From positions 57,053 through 121,052 of the forward strand of contig JAIUPA010000033.1 of assembly GCA_020161665.1 (NCBI GenBank): DNA of 64,000 nucleotides, read 5' to 3'. Each line of letters starts with the position of its first letter. Position 1 is the stretch's first letter. This DNA is from Pseudomonadota bacterium. Lineage in GTDB: Bacteria; Pseudomonadota; Alphaproteobacteria; Rhizobiales; Rhizobiaceae. The translations under genes were made by a program, and so were the position numbers. Below are positions 43,158 to 51,975 of this stretch, in pieces. Below the pieces are notes generated by a model, which saw only the letters and a list, made by a program, of their open reading frames with translations, was not told the origin of the DNA and searched no databases.

Positions 43158-44621
43158 TCACCACGATTGAAGAGCGCGCAGCGTCGCCGTTTTCTTGAAA
43201 ACATGGCCGTCCATGCGCGCCAGAAGCCGGTCGAGCAGCGCCACGGCCTCCCCGACCGCCGGACCCTTGTTGAGCATCACGCATTCGGCCCGTGCCGCCA
43301 TCGCCGCGTCGGTCATTTCGCCGCGTGACGGCAATCCATCCTTGACCAGATCTTCCAGAACCTGCGTTGCCCAGATGGCGGGAACGCCCGCCGCCTCGCA
43401 GATCCACAGGATTTCCTCCTGCATTTCCGCGACCCGCTCGAAACCGATTTCCGCCGCCAGATCCCCGCGCGCGATCATCACACCAAAAGGTCGCCCGCCC
43501 CGCGTCGCCCGCTCAATCAGAACCGGCAGATTGCGCACGGCGCGCGGCTGCTCGATCTTGGCAATCAGGCCCAGCGGACGTTGACGCTCCCCATGGCGCG
43601 CCAGCGCCTCATCCAGAAGATCGATGTCTTCCGGACGACTGACGAAGGAATAGCCAAGCATGTCGGCGCATTCCAGAACGGCGGCAAGATCGGCATCGTC
43701 CTTGACGGTCAGCGGCGACAGGTCCAGCTCGGTATCGGGAAGGTTCAACCCCTTCTCGGCCTTGAGCTTTGCCCCACCAGCCTTCGTGTGGATCACCCGC
43801 AGCACCGCCTCATGGCCTGCCGTGCTTTCCACCACCCCTTCCAGCTTGCCATCGTCGTAGCGAACCCGGTCCCCGACCGAAAGACGGGTAACGATTTCCG
43901 ATAGGGAGACCGCCGCCGAAAACGGCACATCCTCATCCGGGCGGGGTTTGCCGTCCGCCACAAGGCGAATGCGGTCGCCCACCTCAATGCGCCCCTTGCG
44001 AAAGGCCTCCACCACGCCGGTGCGGATTTTCGGTCCGGCAATGTCCATCAACACGCGAATGTCACGGCCAACCGCCTGCCCGGCAGCGCGCACATGGTTC
44101 GCCATCTTGCGCCATTGATCGGCATCGTCATGCGCGCAGTTGATGCGCGCGCAATCCATGCCGCTTTGGGCAAGATCAAGAATGAAAGCCGCATCCTCGG
44201 CGGCTTCGCCCGGAAGCGTCACCATGATACGACCGCGCCGATGTTCGGCGGGCGCACCGAAAAGCCGGTCCGTTGCCTCCGCAAGTCGGGTCTCGCCTGC
44301 GAAATAGGTCGAGGCATCCGGCACCGCATAGGGGCTGATGCGCCCGCTCAAAGCACCAAGCGCGCCCAGAACGGCATCGAGCGTGGGCAGAACGCGGCTT
44401 TCCATGCGCCCCAGCGATGAAAGACCAAGCGGCATAAGCTGCCGCTGCACGCCGCGCAGATCCCGGTGGCGAAGGGCAAGATAATGGCCAAGATTGGCGA
44501 CCCCCGGCCCCACCTCGGCGAGCCCCGAAAACATGGACTCCTCGCTGGCGGCGGCGCGCAACAGAAGAACCTCATCCATCAAGGCCCCGACATCGATGTG
44601 GCCTGAAACGCGCATGTCCAT
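43158..44621 (-). CDS. divergent pyruvate-kinase-like protein
   Basis: About 487 residues. After an N-terminal helical extension of some 130 residues comes a pyruvate kinase barrel, with LIAKIEQPRAVRNL (the catalytic-lysine signature) and FGVMIARGDLAAEIG well kept. Other active-site blocks are altered: NFSHG is INCAHD, DTKGPEIRTG is DIAGPKIRTG, and VMLSGET is VMLNKGP. The C-terminal allosteric domain is missing. It may be a kinase with another substrate or a non-catalytic relative. ATG 44621 has GGAG upstream; the frame is open to 44777. Confidence 0.75.
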   Translation of the reverse strand: MDMRVSGHIDVGALMDEVLLLRAAASEESMFSGLAEVGPGVANLGHYLALRHRDLRGVQRQLMPLGLSSLGRMESRVLPTLDAVLGALGALSGRISPYAVPDASTYFAGETRLAEATDRLFGAPAEHRRGRIMVTLPGEAAEDAAFILDLAQSGMDCARINCAHDDADQWRKMANHVRAAGQAVGRDIRVLMDIAGPKIRTGVVEAFRKGRIEVGDRIRLVADGKPRPDEDVPFSAAVSLSEIVTRLSVGDRVRYDDGKLEGVVESTAGHEAVLRVIHTKAGGAKLKAEKGLNLPDTELDLSPLTVKDDADLAAVLECADMLGYSFVSRPEDIDLLDEALARHGERQRPLGLIAKIEQPRAVRNLPVLIERATRGGRPFGVMIARGDLAAEIGFERVAEMQEEILWICEAAGVPAIWATQVLEDLVKDGLPSRGEMTDAAMAARAECVMLNKGPAVGEAVALLDRLLARMDGHVFKKTATLRALQSW

Positions 44622-44677
44622 CTGATCACTCCAATCCGTCAAACTGCTGAAGGCTAGACCCTGCGTGTTACACCCGC

Positions 44678-45727
44678 ATGAAATCACCAAAGAGTTTGGA
44701 GCAGGCGTACCGCAGGCCCCGCTTGGCCGCTTTTCGCATGGTGGTCGCGGTGCTAAGGATCGCCCTTCCTCAGACAAATCAGGTCCGCCCCTTGTCCTCC
44801 AGCAGTCGAGAAGCCCCGGCGGGGCAGCACAACACCTATGCCCATGGCCGTGAAAAGCTGCTCGCCCATCTGGCCATGCTGTTGTTTGCTGCCCTGATTT
44901 CCGGCTCCTTCTCCTTCGGCAGCCTCGCCGCCCGCGAAATGGCCGCAGCGCCCTTGATGTTCATCCGCTACATCGTCACCATCATCGTGATGGGCCTGAC
45001 CACCTTCGTGATCCTGCGCCAGCCGTTGAAAATGCCCGAGCGCCCCTGGCGCTTCCTCGTTCTCGGCCTGCTGCTCGCCATCTACATGTTCACGATGTTC
45101 AAGGCGCTGGAGTTTACCAGCCCCGTGCAGACCGGCGCCGTTTTCACGCTGATGCCGCTGATCAGCGCCGTCTTCGCCTTTTTCCTGCTCGGCCAGAAAA
45201 CCCGCCCCGGTGTGCTGATTTCATTGATCGTTGCCGCCGCCGGTGCCATCTGGGTGATTTTCCATGGCGATCTTTCCGCCATCCTCGGCTTTGATGTCGG
45301 TCGCGGCGAACTGATCTTCTTCATCGGCGTCGTTGGCCACGCACTTTATGTGCCGCTCATCCGCCTGTTCGACCGCAAGGAACACCCCGTCACCTTCGGC
45401 TTCTGGGTGGCGGTCGGCACCTGTTTCTGGTTGATGTTACCGGCCTTGCCTGAGCTTCCGGGCATAGACCTTGCACGCCTCAGCCTGCAATTCTGGATGA
45501 TCGTCGCCTATATCGCCATCGTCACGACCATGGGCACCTTCCTGCTTCTGCAGTTTGCCTCCATGCGCCTGCCCGCCTCAAAAGTGCTGGGATACGGTTA
45601 TCTGACGCCCACCTCGATCATCATCCTCGAAGCCCTGATCGGCAATGGCTGGACCACCCTTTCGGTGGCGCTGGGCGCGGCCGTCACCGCACTCGGCCTC
45701 ATCATCATGGCACTTCTGCCGGACTGA
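44678..45727 (+). CDS. EamA/DMT-family transporter
   Basis: Inner-membrane drug/metabolite transporter with ten predicted helices in two EamA repeats (LLFAALISGSFSFGSLAAREM onward; GVLISLIVAAAGAIWVIFHG between halves; LPASKVLGYGYLTPTSIIILEA in the second). The substrate is unknown. The start is uncertain: ATG 44678 has no ribosome binding site and adds about 60 non-membrane residues; TTG 44792 or ATG 44876 may be real. Divergent from the pyruvate-kinase-like gene and convergent with rutR. Confidence 0.8.
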   Translation: MKSPKSLEQAYRRPRLAAFRMVVAVLRIALPQTNQVRPLSSSSREAPAGQHNTYAHGREKLLAHLAMLLFAALISGSFSFGSLAAREMAAAPLMFIRYIVTIIVMGLTTFVILRQPLKMPERPWRFLVLGLLLAIYMFTMFKALEFTSPVQTGAVFTLMPLISAVFAFFLLGQKTRPGVLISLIVAAAGAIWVIFHGDLSAILGFDVGRGELIFFIGVVGHALYVPLIRLFDRKEHPVTFGFWVAVGTCFWLMLPALPELPGIDLARLSLQFWMIVAYIAIVTTMGTFLLLQFASMRLPASKVLGYGYLTPTSIIILEALIGNGWTTLSVALGAAVTALGLIIMALLPD

Positions 45728-45730
45728 ATT

Positions 45731-46381
45731 TCAAGCCTCCGGCTTGGGCGGCAAAAGTCCGTGCATGAAAAGCTGCTCCAGGAAGCGGGCCGCATCGTCA
45801 AAACGCCCCTCGCCCGAATAGCGTTGGCCCAGCACCGCCTTCACCTGCACATCGAAATCGGCGTAATGCTGCGTCGTCGCCCAGATCGAGAAGATCAGGT
45901 GATAAGGATCGCACTTGACGATCTTGCCCGCCTTCTGCCAGGCGCGGATAACCTTGGCCTTCTCGTCAACCAGATCCTTGAGCGGCCCCGTCAGCTCGTC
46001 CATGATATAGGGCGCGCCCTGCAGCACTTCGTTGGCGAATAGTCGGCTTTCGCGGGGAAAATCGCGCGCCATTTCCAGCTTGCGGCGAATGTAGGAGCGG
46101 ATTTCCGCCTCCGGATTGCCGTTGTCATCAAAGGCGCGCAGCGGATCGAGCCAGGTATCGAGAACCCGCTCCATCAGCACCCGGTGGATCGCCTCCTTGG
46201 TGCGAAAATAATAGAGCAGATTGGGCTTCGACATGCCCGCCACTTCGGCGATCTGGTCGATGGTCGTGCCGCGAAACCCGTGGGTTGAAAACACCTCGAG
46301 AGCAGCGTCGAGAATCTGGACTTCCTTCTCTTCCTGAATACGGGTGCGCCGTTGGGTTTTTGCCGCTCTGGGATCGCTCAT
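45731..46381 (-). CDS. rutR: TetR-family regulator RutR
   Basis: 216-residue repressor. The N-terminal HTH is seen in ILDAALEVFSTHGFRGTTIDQIAEVAGMSKPNLLYYFRTKEAI. The C-terminal part (PRESRLFANEVLQGAPYIMDEL, FSIWATTQHYADFDVQ) matches the YcdC/RutR domain that binds uracil. In this location it should control pyrimidine degradation, with uracil as inducer. ATG 46381 fits the family length; the frame is open to 46462. A RutR-like box lies in the divergent gap towards the hydrolase gene. Confidence 0.88.
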   Translation of the reverse strand: MSDPRAAKTQRRTRIQEEKEVQILDAALEVFSTHGFRGTTIDQIAEVAGMSKPNLLYYFRTKEAIHRVLMERVLDTWLDPLRAFDDNGNPEAEIRSYIRRKLEMARDFPRESRLFANEVLQGAPYIMDELTGPLKDLVDEKAKVIRAWQKAGKIVKCDPYHLIFSIWATTQHYADFDVQVKAVLGQRYSGEGRFDDAARFLEQLFMHGLLPPKPEA

Positions 46382-46528
46382 CGTGCCTGCCAAATCCTCT
46401 TTTGAATCAAGTTTATCACGCAAATCTGCGCAAAAAGTCAACTTCGCTCTTTTTTTGGGCAATTGCCGTTCATTTTAGCGCGGATTCTTGTGTTTTCCGT
46501 CTTGAGTGCAAACAGGGAAAGAGTAATG

Positions 46529-46544
46529 TTTACCAATCGGTCAA
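46529..46544 (+). promoter_or_regulatory. putative RutR operator in the rutR/hydrolase gap
   Basis: TTTACCA-AT-CGGTCAA agrees with TTGACCA-N2-TGGTCAA at 12 of 14 positions. It lies in the 299-base divergent region and could serve both rutR and the catabolic operon. A separate inverted repeat CGACCAAA / TTTGGTCG (46618-46625, 46641-46648) is nearer the gene. Confidence 0.6.
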
Positions 46545-46680
46545 ATATCCGGCAAAGGGAATCTTCGGCGACAGTCCGTCTCCCTTTCCGCGACAAGACC
46601 GGCCAGAAGAGGCCGCCCGACCAAAAGGCTCCTTGCCCTGTTTGGTCGTGACGGCCCGTATGAACAAGGGAACAAGGATT

Positions 46681-47943
46681 ATGGCTGCAAACATGGCCGC
46701 ACCGGGCGAAAACCTGCGCATCAACGGCGACCGCCTCTGGGATTCACTGATGGACATGGCGAAGATTGGCCCCGGCATTGCCGGCGGCAACAATCGCCAG
46801 ACGCTGACCGATGCCGACGCTGAAGGCCGCGCGCTTTTCAAGAGCTGGTGCGACGCTGCGGGCATGACGATGGGCGTCGACAAGATGGGCACCATGTTTG
46901 CCACCCGCCCCGGCACCGATCCGGACGCGCTTCCGGTCTATGTCGGCAGCCACCTCGATACGCAGCCGACCGGCGGCAAGTATGATGGCGTTCTGGGCGT
47001 GCTTGCAGCGCTTGAAGTGGTGCGTTCGATGAACGACCTCGGCATCAAGACGAAGCACCCGATCGTCGTCACCAACTGGGCCAACGAGGAAGGCGCACGC
47101 TTTGCGCCCGCCATGCTGGCATCCGGCGTCTTCGCTGGCGTTCACTCCCTTGATTATGCCTATGGCCGCAAGGACCCCGAAGGCCTGACCTATGGCGACG
47201 AGCTGAAGCGCATCGGCTGGCAGGGGGATGAAGAAGTCGGCGCGCGCAAGATGCACGCCTATTTTGAATACCACATCGAACAAGGTCCGATTCTGGAAGC
47301 GGAAGACAAGCAGATCGGCGTTGTCACCCACTGTCAGGGCCTCTGGTGGCTGGAATTCACGCTGACCGGCAAGGAAGCGCATACCGGCTCGACCCCGATG
47401 CTGATGCGCGTCAATGCCGGTCTTGCCATGAGCCGCATTATCGAAATGGTGCAGTCCGTCGCCATGGGCGAGCAGCCGGGTGCAGTCGGCGGCGTCGGTC
47501 AGGTGTTCTTCTCGCCGAACTCGCGAAACGTGCTGCCGGGAACCGTCACCTTCACGGTTGATATTCGCTCGCCGGAACAGGCCAAGCTTGACCGGATGCG
47601 CGCCAAAATCGAAGCCGAAGCGGCCAAAATCTGCGCCGAACTCGGCGTCGGCTGCGCGGTTGAAGCGGTCGGCCATTTTGATCCGGTAACGTTTGATCCG
47701 ATCCTCGTCGGGCGGGTGCGTGCTGCCGCCGAAAAGCTCGGCCTCAGCCACATGAACATCATTTCTGGTGCGGGCCATGATGCCTGCTGGGCTGCCAAGG
47801 TGGCACCCGCCACCATGATCATGTGCCCCTGCGTGGATGGCCTTTCGCACAACGAGGCGGAAGACATCTCCAAGGAATGGGCCGCCAGCGGCTGCGACGT
47901 GCTCTTCCACGCCGTCGTCGAAACGGCGGAAATCGTGGCGTAA
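46681..47943 (+). CDS. M20-family N-carbamoyl-beta-alanine/amino-acid amidohydrolase
   Basis: 420-residue metallo-hydrolase that removes the carbamoyl group of N-carbamoyl-beta-alanine, the last step of reductive uracil degradation, releasing ammonia and CO2. Metal ligands: VYVGSHLDTQPTGGKYDG, TNWANEEGARFAPAM, YFEYHIEQGPILE and the late IISGAGHDACWAA. It could equally act on other N-carbamoyl amino acids; the neighbours hydA and preTA favour the pyrimidine role. ATG 46681 follows AAGGGAACAAGG; 46660 is an alternative. Confidence 0.9.
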   Translation: MAANMAAPGENLRINGDRLWDSLMDMAKIGPGIAGGNNRQTLTDADAEGRALFKSWCDAAGMTMGVDKMGTMFATRPGTDPDALPVYVGSHLDTQPTGGKYDGVLGVLAALEVVRSMNDLGIKTKHPIVVTNWANEEGARFAPAMLASGVFAGVHSLDYAYGRKDPEGLTYGDELKRIGWQGDEEVGARKMHAYFEYHIEQGPILEAEDKQIGVVTHCQGLWWLEFTLTGKEAHTGSTPMLMRVNAGLAMSRIIEMVQSVAMGEQPGAVGGVGQVFFSPNSRNVLPGTVTFTVDIRSPEQAKLDRMRAKIEAEAAKICAELGVGCAVEAVGHFDPVTFDPILVGRVRAAAEKLGLSHMNIISGAGHDACWAAKVAPATMIMCPCVDGLSHNEAEDISKEWAASGCDVLFHAVVETAEIVA

Positions 47944-47964
47944 CCATGGGCACGTTGGCACACG

Positions 47965-48106
47965 CCCCCTCATCCGGCCCTTTGGGCCACCTTCTCCCCG
48001 CCGGGGAGAAGGTTGGGTGTGCCATGTCGCCTGCGTCCACCTTCATATCTTCTCTATCGCCCTTCTCCCCGGCGGGGAGAAGGTGCCGGCAGGCGGTTGA
48101 GGGGGC
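47965..48106. repeat. RIME-like repeat inside the pyrimidine operon
   Basis: Two perfect stems, CCTTCTCCCCG-C-CGGGGAGAAGG (47990-48012) and CCTTCTCCCCG-G-CGGGGAGAAGG (48061-48083), bordered by CCCCCTCATCC and GGTTGAGGGGGC. It starts about 20 bases after the hydrolase stop and ends 4 bases before the DUF559 start. Confidence 0.85.
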
Positions 48107-48110
48107 ATTC

Positions 48111-48551
48111 ATGACAAACGAACGGGTTGAAAAACGCCTCCCCGGCAAGACCAGAGCGGCACGGCATCTTCGTAAACTCGAAACAGCAGAAGAAAATCTT
48201 CTGTGGTCAGAACTTCGCAATCGTCAGCTGAACGGCCACAAGTTTACCCGACAGGTTCCTCTTGGAAACTACGTTGTGGATTTTCTATGCCGCGACCGAA
48301 AACTGGTCGTTGAAGCCGATGGTTTTCAACACGCCGATGCACCAACAGATACAGTTCGCACGCGCTGGCTGAACGAGAATGGTTACGCGGTACTGCGGTT
48401 CTGGAATCACGAAATCACGCGCGCCCGGCAGGAGGTTCTGGATACCATCCTTTGCGCTCTCACGGGTGAACTGAACAGCACATGCAAGACAACACGCTTC
48501 TTTCCGGCCTTTTCGGATGAAGCAGAAAACAACAGGGAACGGCAATTATGA
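48111..48551 (+). CDS. DUF559-family endonuclease-like protein
   Basis: 146 residues of the DUF559 family, which shares the restriction-endonuclease/Vsr-like core: ENLLWSELRNRQLNGHKFTRQVPLGNYVVDFLCRDRKLVVEADG has the D and ExD-type acidic residues. Biological roles are unknown. It has no evident link to pyrimidine metabolism and a lower GC content than its neighbours, suggesting a later insertion. The ribosome binding site GAGGGGG is the end of the preceding RIME. The stop overlaps the hydA start by four bases. Confidence 0.82.
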   Translation: MTNERVEKRLPGKTRAARHLRKLETAEENLLWSELRNRQLNGHKFTRQVPLGNYVVDFLCRDRKLVVEADGFQHADAPTDTVRTRWLNENGYAVLRFWNHEITRARQEVLDTILCALTGELNSTCKTTRFFPAFSDEAENNRERQL

Positions 48552-50002
48552 GCACAGTCATCAAGGGCGGCACCGTCGTTACCGCCGACCTCTCCTACAA
48601 GGCGGATGTGAAGATCGAGGGCGGCAAGATCGTCGAGATCGGCCCCGACCTCAAGGGCGATGAAACCCTCGACGCAGCGGGCTGCTATGTCATGCCCGGC
48701 GGCATCGATCCGCATGTCCACCTCGAAATGCCCTTCATGGGCACCTATTCGGCGGATGATTTCGAAAGCGGCACGCGCGCCGGTCTCGTCGGCGGCACCA
48801 CCATGGTGGTGGATTTCTGTCTGCCCGACCCCGGCCAGTCGCTGCTCGATGCGCTCAAGCGCTGGGACAACAAATCGACGCGCGCCAATTCCGACTACTC
48901 GTTCCACATGGCCATCACCTGGTGGGACAAGCAGGTGTTTGAGGAAATGGCCGTCGTGGCGCTCGAAAAGGGCATCAACTCGTTCAAGCACTTCATGGCC
49001 TACAAGGGCGCGCTGATGGTGAACGACGACGAGATGTTCGCCTCCTTCTCGCGCTGCGCCGAACTGGGCGCGACGCCCTTCGTCCATGCCGAAAACGGCG
49101 ACATCGTTGCCACCATGCAGGAAAAACTGATGGCGGCGGGCAATAACGGCCCGGAAGCGCACGCCTATTCGCGCCCGCCGGAAGTGGAAGGTGAAGCCAC
49201 CAACCGCGCCATCACCATTGCCGATATGGCCGGTTGCCCGGTCTATATCGTCCACACCTCCTGCGAACAGGCCCATGAAGCCATCCGCCGCGCGCGCCAG
49301 AAGGGCATGCGCGTCTATGGCGAGCCGTTGATCCAGCACCTGCTGCTCGATGACAGCGAATATGCCAACCCGGATTGGGATCATGCCGCTGCCCGCGTCA
49401 TGTCGCCCCCCTTCCGCAACAAGCTGCATCAGGACAGCCTGTGGGCGGGCCTTCAGGCCGGCTCGCTCTCCTGCGTCGCCACCGACCATTGCTCGTTCAC
49501 GGTCGAGCAGAAGCGCTATGGCGTCGGCGATTTCCGCAAGATCCCGAACGGCACCGGCGGCCTTGAAGACCGCATGCCGCTTTTGTGGACCTATGGCGTT
49601 GGCACGGGTCGCCTGACGATGAATGAATTCGTCGCTGTCACCTCTACCAACATCGCCAAGATCCTCAACATGTATCCGAGGAAGGGGGCGATCATGGTTG
49701 GTGCCGATGCCGATATCGTGGTGTGGGACCCGAACCGCGAGAAGACGATTTCCGCCAAGACCCAGCAGTCGCCGGTGGAATACAACGTCTTCGAAGGCAA
49801 GAAGGTGAAGGGTCTGCCGCGCTTCACGCTAACCCGTGGCTACGTCGCCATCGAGGAATCGACGGTGAAGACGAAGGAAGGCCACGGCCAGTTCGTCGCC
49901 CGCGAACCGAACGGCGCGGTCAACAAGGCCCTGTCCAGCTGGAAGGAAATCGTCGCCCCCCGCAAGGTGGAGCGCACCGGCATTCCCGCCAGCGGGGTTT
50001 GA
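48548..50002 (+). CDS. hydA: dihydropyrimidinase
   Basis: Opens the ring of dihydrouracil/dihydrothymine (and hydantoins). 484 residues, amidohydrolase barrel. Metal ligands: PGGIDPHVHLEMPF, the carboxylated lysine in INSFKHFMAYKGALMV, HAENGD, YIVHTSCEQAH and the Asp in CVATDHCSF. The residue pattern (for example Tyr in MAYKG) fits D-hydantoinase/dihydropyrimidinase. It works between PreTA and the M20 hydrolase and is followed by the ABC importer genes. Confidence 0.95.
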   Translation: MSTVIKGGTVVTADLSYKADVKIEGGKIVEIGPDLKGDETLDAAGCYVMPGGIDPHVHLEMPFMGTYSADDFESGTRAGLVGGTTMVVDFCLPDPGQSLLDALKRWDNKSTRANSDYSFHMAITWWDKQVFEEMAVVALEKGINSFKHFMAYKGALMVNDDEMFASFSRCAELGATPFVHAENGDIVATMQEKLMAAGNNGPEAHAYSRPPEVEGEATNRAITIADMAGCPVYIVHTSCEQAHEAIRRARQKGMRVYGEPLIQHLLLDDSEYANPDWDHAAARVMSPPFRNKLHQDSLWAGLQAGSLSCVATDHCSFTVEQKRYGVGDFRKIPNGTGGLEDRMPLLWTYGVGTGRLTMNEFVAVTSTNIAKILNMYPRKGAIMVGADADIVVWDPNREKTISAKTQQSPVEYNVFEGKKVKGLPRFTLTRGYVAIEESTVKTKEGHGQFVAREPNGAVNKALSSWKEIVAPRKVERTGIPASGV

Positions 50003-50130
50003 GGATTGGCGAAACAACGCTTCAACAACATTCGTCGCAGCCAGACGTGACTGCGACGAATTGATGTGCAGGATAAATTGCACAATCACATAAAGTGACG
50101 AAAAGTCCGGGGAACTGAAAGTAATCAGCA

Positions 50131-50922
50131 ATGAATGAAAACAGGATGGCCGTCGTTTCGGCCCGGGATCTGAGCCTGACGTTTGAGACCAATGACGGTC
50201 CGGTCCATGCGCTTTCGAACGTCAATCTCGATGTGCGCAAGGGCGATTTCGTCTCCTTCATCGGCCCGTCCGGCTGCGGAAAGACGACGTTTCTGCGTGT
50301 GATTGCCGATCTGGAGCAGCATACGGCAGGCACGATCGAGGTGAACGGAACAACGCCGGAAAATGCCCGCAAAGACCGCGCTTACGGCTATGTCTTTCAG
50401 GCGGCGGCCCTTTTTCCGTGGCGCACCATCGAGGACAACATCGCCCTTCCGCTGGAAATCATGAATTTCACCAAGGCGGAACGTCAGGAGCGCATCGAGC
50501 GCACGCTGAACCTCGTCAACCTCAACGGTTTCGGCAAGAAGTACCCCTGGCAACTGTCCGGCGGCATGCAGCAGCGCGCCTCGATTGCCCGCGCTCTGGC
50601 CTTTGATGCCGATCTTCTGCTGATGGACGAACCCTTTGGCGCGCTGGACGAAATCGTCCGCGACCACTTGAACGAACAGCTTCTGAAGCTCTGGGCTGCC
50701 ACCGACAAGACTATCTGTTTCGTCACGCACTCGATCCCGGAAGCCGTCTATCTGTCGACGAAAATCGTCGTCATGTCGCCGCGCCCCGGTCGTGTGACCG
50801 ATATCATCGACTGCAACCTGCCGCGCGAACGCCCGCTGGAAATTCGCGAAACGCCCGAGTTTCTGGAAATCGCCCAGCGCGTGCGCGAAGGCCTGAAGGC
50901 AGGGCACAGCTATGATGATTGA
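50131..50922 (+). CDS. ABC importer ATPase, SsuB/TauB/ThiZ type
   Basis: 263 residues: Walker A GPSGCGKTT, Q-loop VFQAAALFPW, signature LSGGMQQRASIARAL, Walker B LLLMDEPFGALDE and switch His (FVTHSIPEA). It belongs to the NitT/TauT-type family that pairs with NMT1-like binding proteins. ATG 50131 or 50146 may start the protein. The two permease and one binding-protein genes follow, and the position after hydA suggests uptake of a pyrimidine or its breakdown product. Confidence 0.92.
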   Translation: MNENRMAVVSARDLSLTFETNDGPVHALSNVNLDVRKGDFVSFIGPSGCGKTTFLRVIADLEQHTAGTIEVNGTTPENARKDRAYGYVFQAAALFPWRTIEDNIALPLEIMNFTKAERQERIERTLNLVNLNGFGKKYPWQLSGGMQQRASIARALAFDADLLLMDEPFGALDEIVRDHLNEQLLKLWAATDKTICFVTHSIPEAVYLSTKIVVMSPRPGRVTDIIDCNLPRERPLEIRETPEFLEIAQRVREGLKAGHSYDD

Positions 50923-50943
50923 AGGTTTCCACGGTGTAGAATG

Positions 50944-51055
50944 GCCCCTCACCCCAACCCTCTCCCCGCTGGCGGGGAGAGGGGGAAGGAAGGCCGTGCA
51001 GCATATCCCTTCTCCCCGCTTGCGGGGAGAAGGTGGCGGCAGCCGGATGAGGGGC
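50944..51055. repeat. RIME-like repeat inside the ABC operon
   Basis: Stems CCCTCTCCCCG / CGGGGAGAGGG (50958-50983) and CCCTTCTCCCCG / CGGGGAGAAGG (51008-51033) with ends GCCCCTCACCCC and GGATGAGGGGC. It fills the ATPase-permease gap. The permease frame stays open through it, giving a spurious long N terminus. Confidence 0.85.
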
Positions 51056-51090
51056 ATGTCGCGAGTGACATGGCCGAGGAAGGCCGCGTC

Positions 51091-51975
51091 ATGAAACAGC
51101 CGTCCTTCCTCAACGACCGTATCCTGCCCATTCTCACGGTTCTCGCCGCACTGATTGCCATCTGGTATCTCTGCGTCGTGTGGCTGAACGCCCCCTTCGT
51201 GCGCGATCAGGCCGCCCGTGCCGGAACCGAAATCGTCTTCACCGACCTCGTGAAGCAGACGATGAATGAGGAACGCCCCGTCCTCCCCGCCCCGCACCAG
51301 ATTGTCACGGAACTGTGGAAGACCACGGTGACGATGCCGATCACCTCCAAGCGCAGCCTCGTCTATCATGCGTGGGTCACGATCTCGGCAACGCTCTCCG
51401 GCTTCGTCATCGGCGCGGCACTGGGCATGTTGCTCGCCATCGGCATCGTCCACAACCGCGCCATGGACAAGTCCATGATGCCCTGGGTCATTGCCAGCCA
51501 GACGATCCCGATTCTGGCCGTCGCCCCCATGATCATCGTGGTGCTGAACGCCGTCGGTATTTCGGGCCTTCTGCCCAAGGCGCTGATTTCGGCCTATCTC
51601 TCCTTCTTCCCGGTCGTCGTCGGCATGGTGAAGGGCTTGAGAAGCCCGGACAATCTGCTGCTGGACCTCATGCGCACCTATCACGCCAGCCCCTCGCAAC
51701 TGTTCTGGAAGCTGCGCTGGCCCGCCTCGCTTCCCTTCCTCTTCACGTCGCTGAAGGTGGCGGTTGCCATTGCCCTTGTCGGCGCCATCGTCGGTGAACT
51801 GCCGACCGGGGCCGTGGCGGGGCTTGGCGCGCGCCTGCTCTCCGGCTCCTATTATGGCCAGACGATCCAGATCTGGGCCGCCCTCTTCATGGCAGCGGTC
51901 GTCGCGGCCCTCCTCGTATCGCTGGTGGGCGTTGCACACCGCATGGTGTTGAAACGGATGGGAGAAAAGGCATGA
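51091..51975 (+). CDS. ABC importer permease 1
   Basis: 294 residues with about six membrane segments and the EAA-type coupling motif region (YHASPSQLFWKLRWPASLPFLFTSLKVAV) of BinPDT permeases. Start ATG 51091 has GAGGAAGG at a good distance; ATG 51070 is possible, while the frame from 50941 reads the RIME. A long periplasmic-side insertion (AGTEIVFTDLVKQTMNEERPVLPAP) follows the first helix. Overlaps the next permease by four bases. Confidence 0.88.
   Translation: MKQPSFLNDRILPILTVLAALIAIWYLCVVWLNAPFVRDQAARAGTEIVFTDLVKQTMNEERPVLPAPHQIVTELWKTTVTMPITSKRSLVYHAWVTISATLSGFVIGAALGMLLAIGIVHNRAMDKSMMPWVIASQTIPILAVAPMIIVVLNAVGISGLLPKALISAYLSFFPVVVGMVKGLRSPDNLLLDLMRTYHASPSQLFWKLRWPASLPFLFTSLKVAVAIALVGAIVGELPTGAVAGLGARLLSGSYYGQTIQIWAALFMAAVVAALLVSLVGVAHRMVLKRMGEKA

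Noticed and set aside
47823..48110. N-terminal extension of the DUF559 gene
   Set aside because: Reads the end of the hydrolase gene and the RIME; the start at 48111 has an ideal ribosome binding site.
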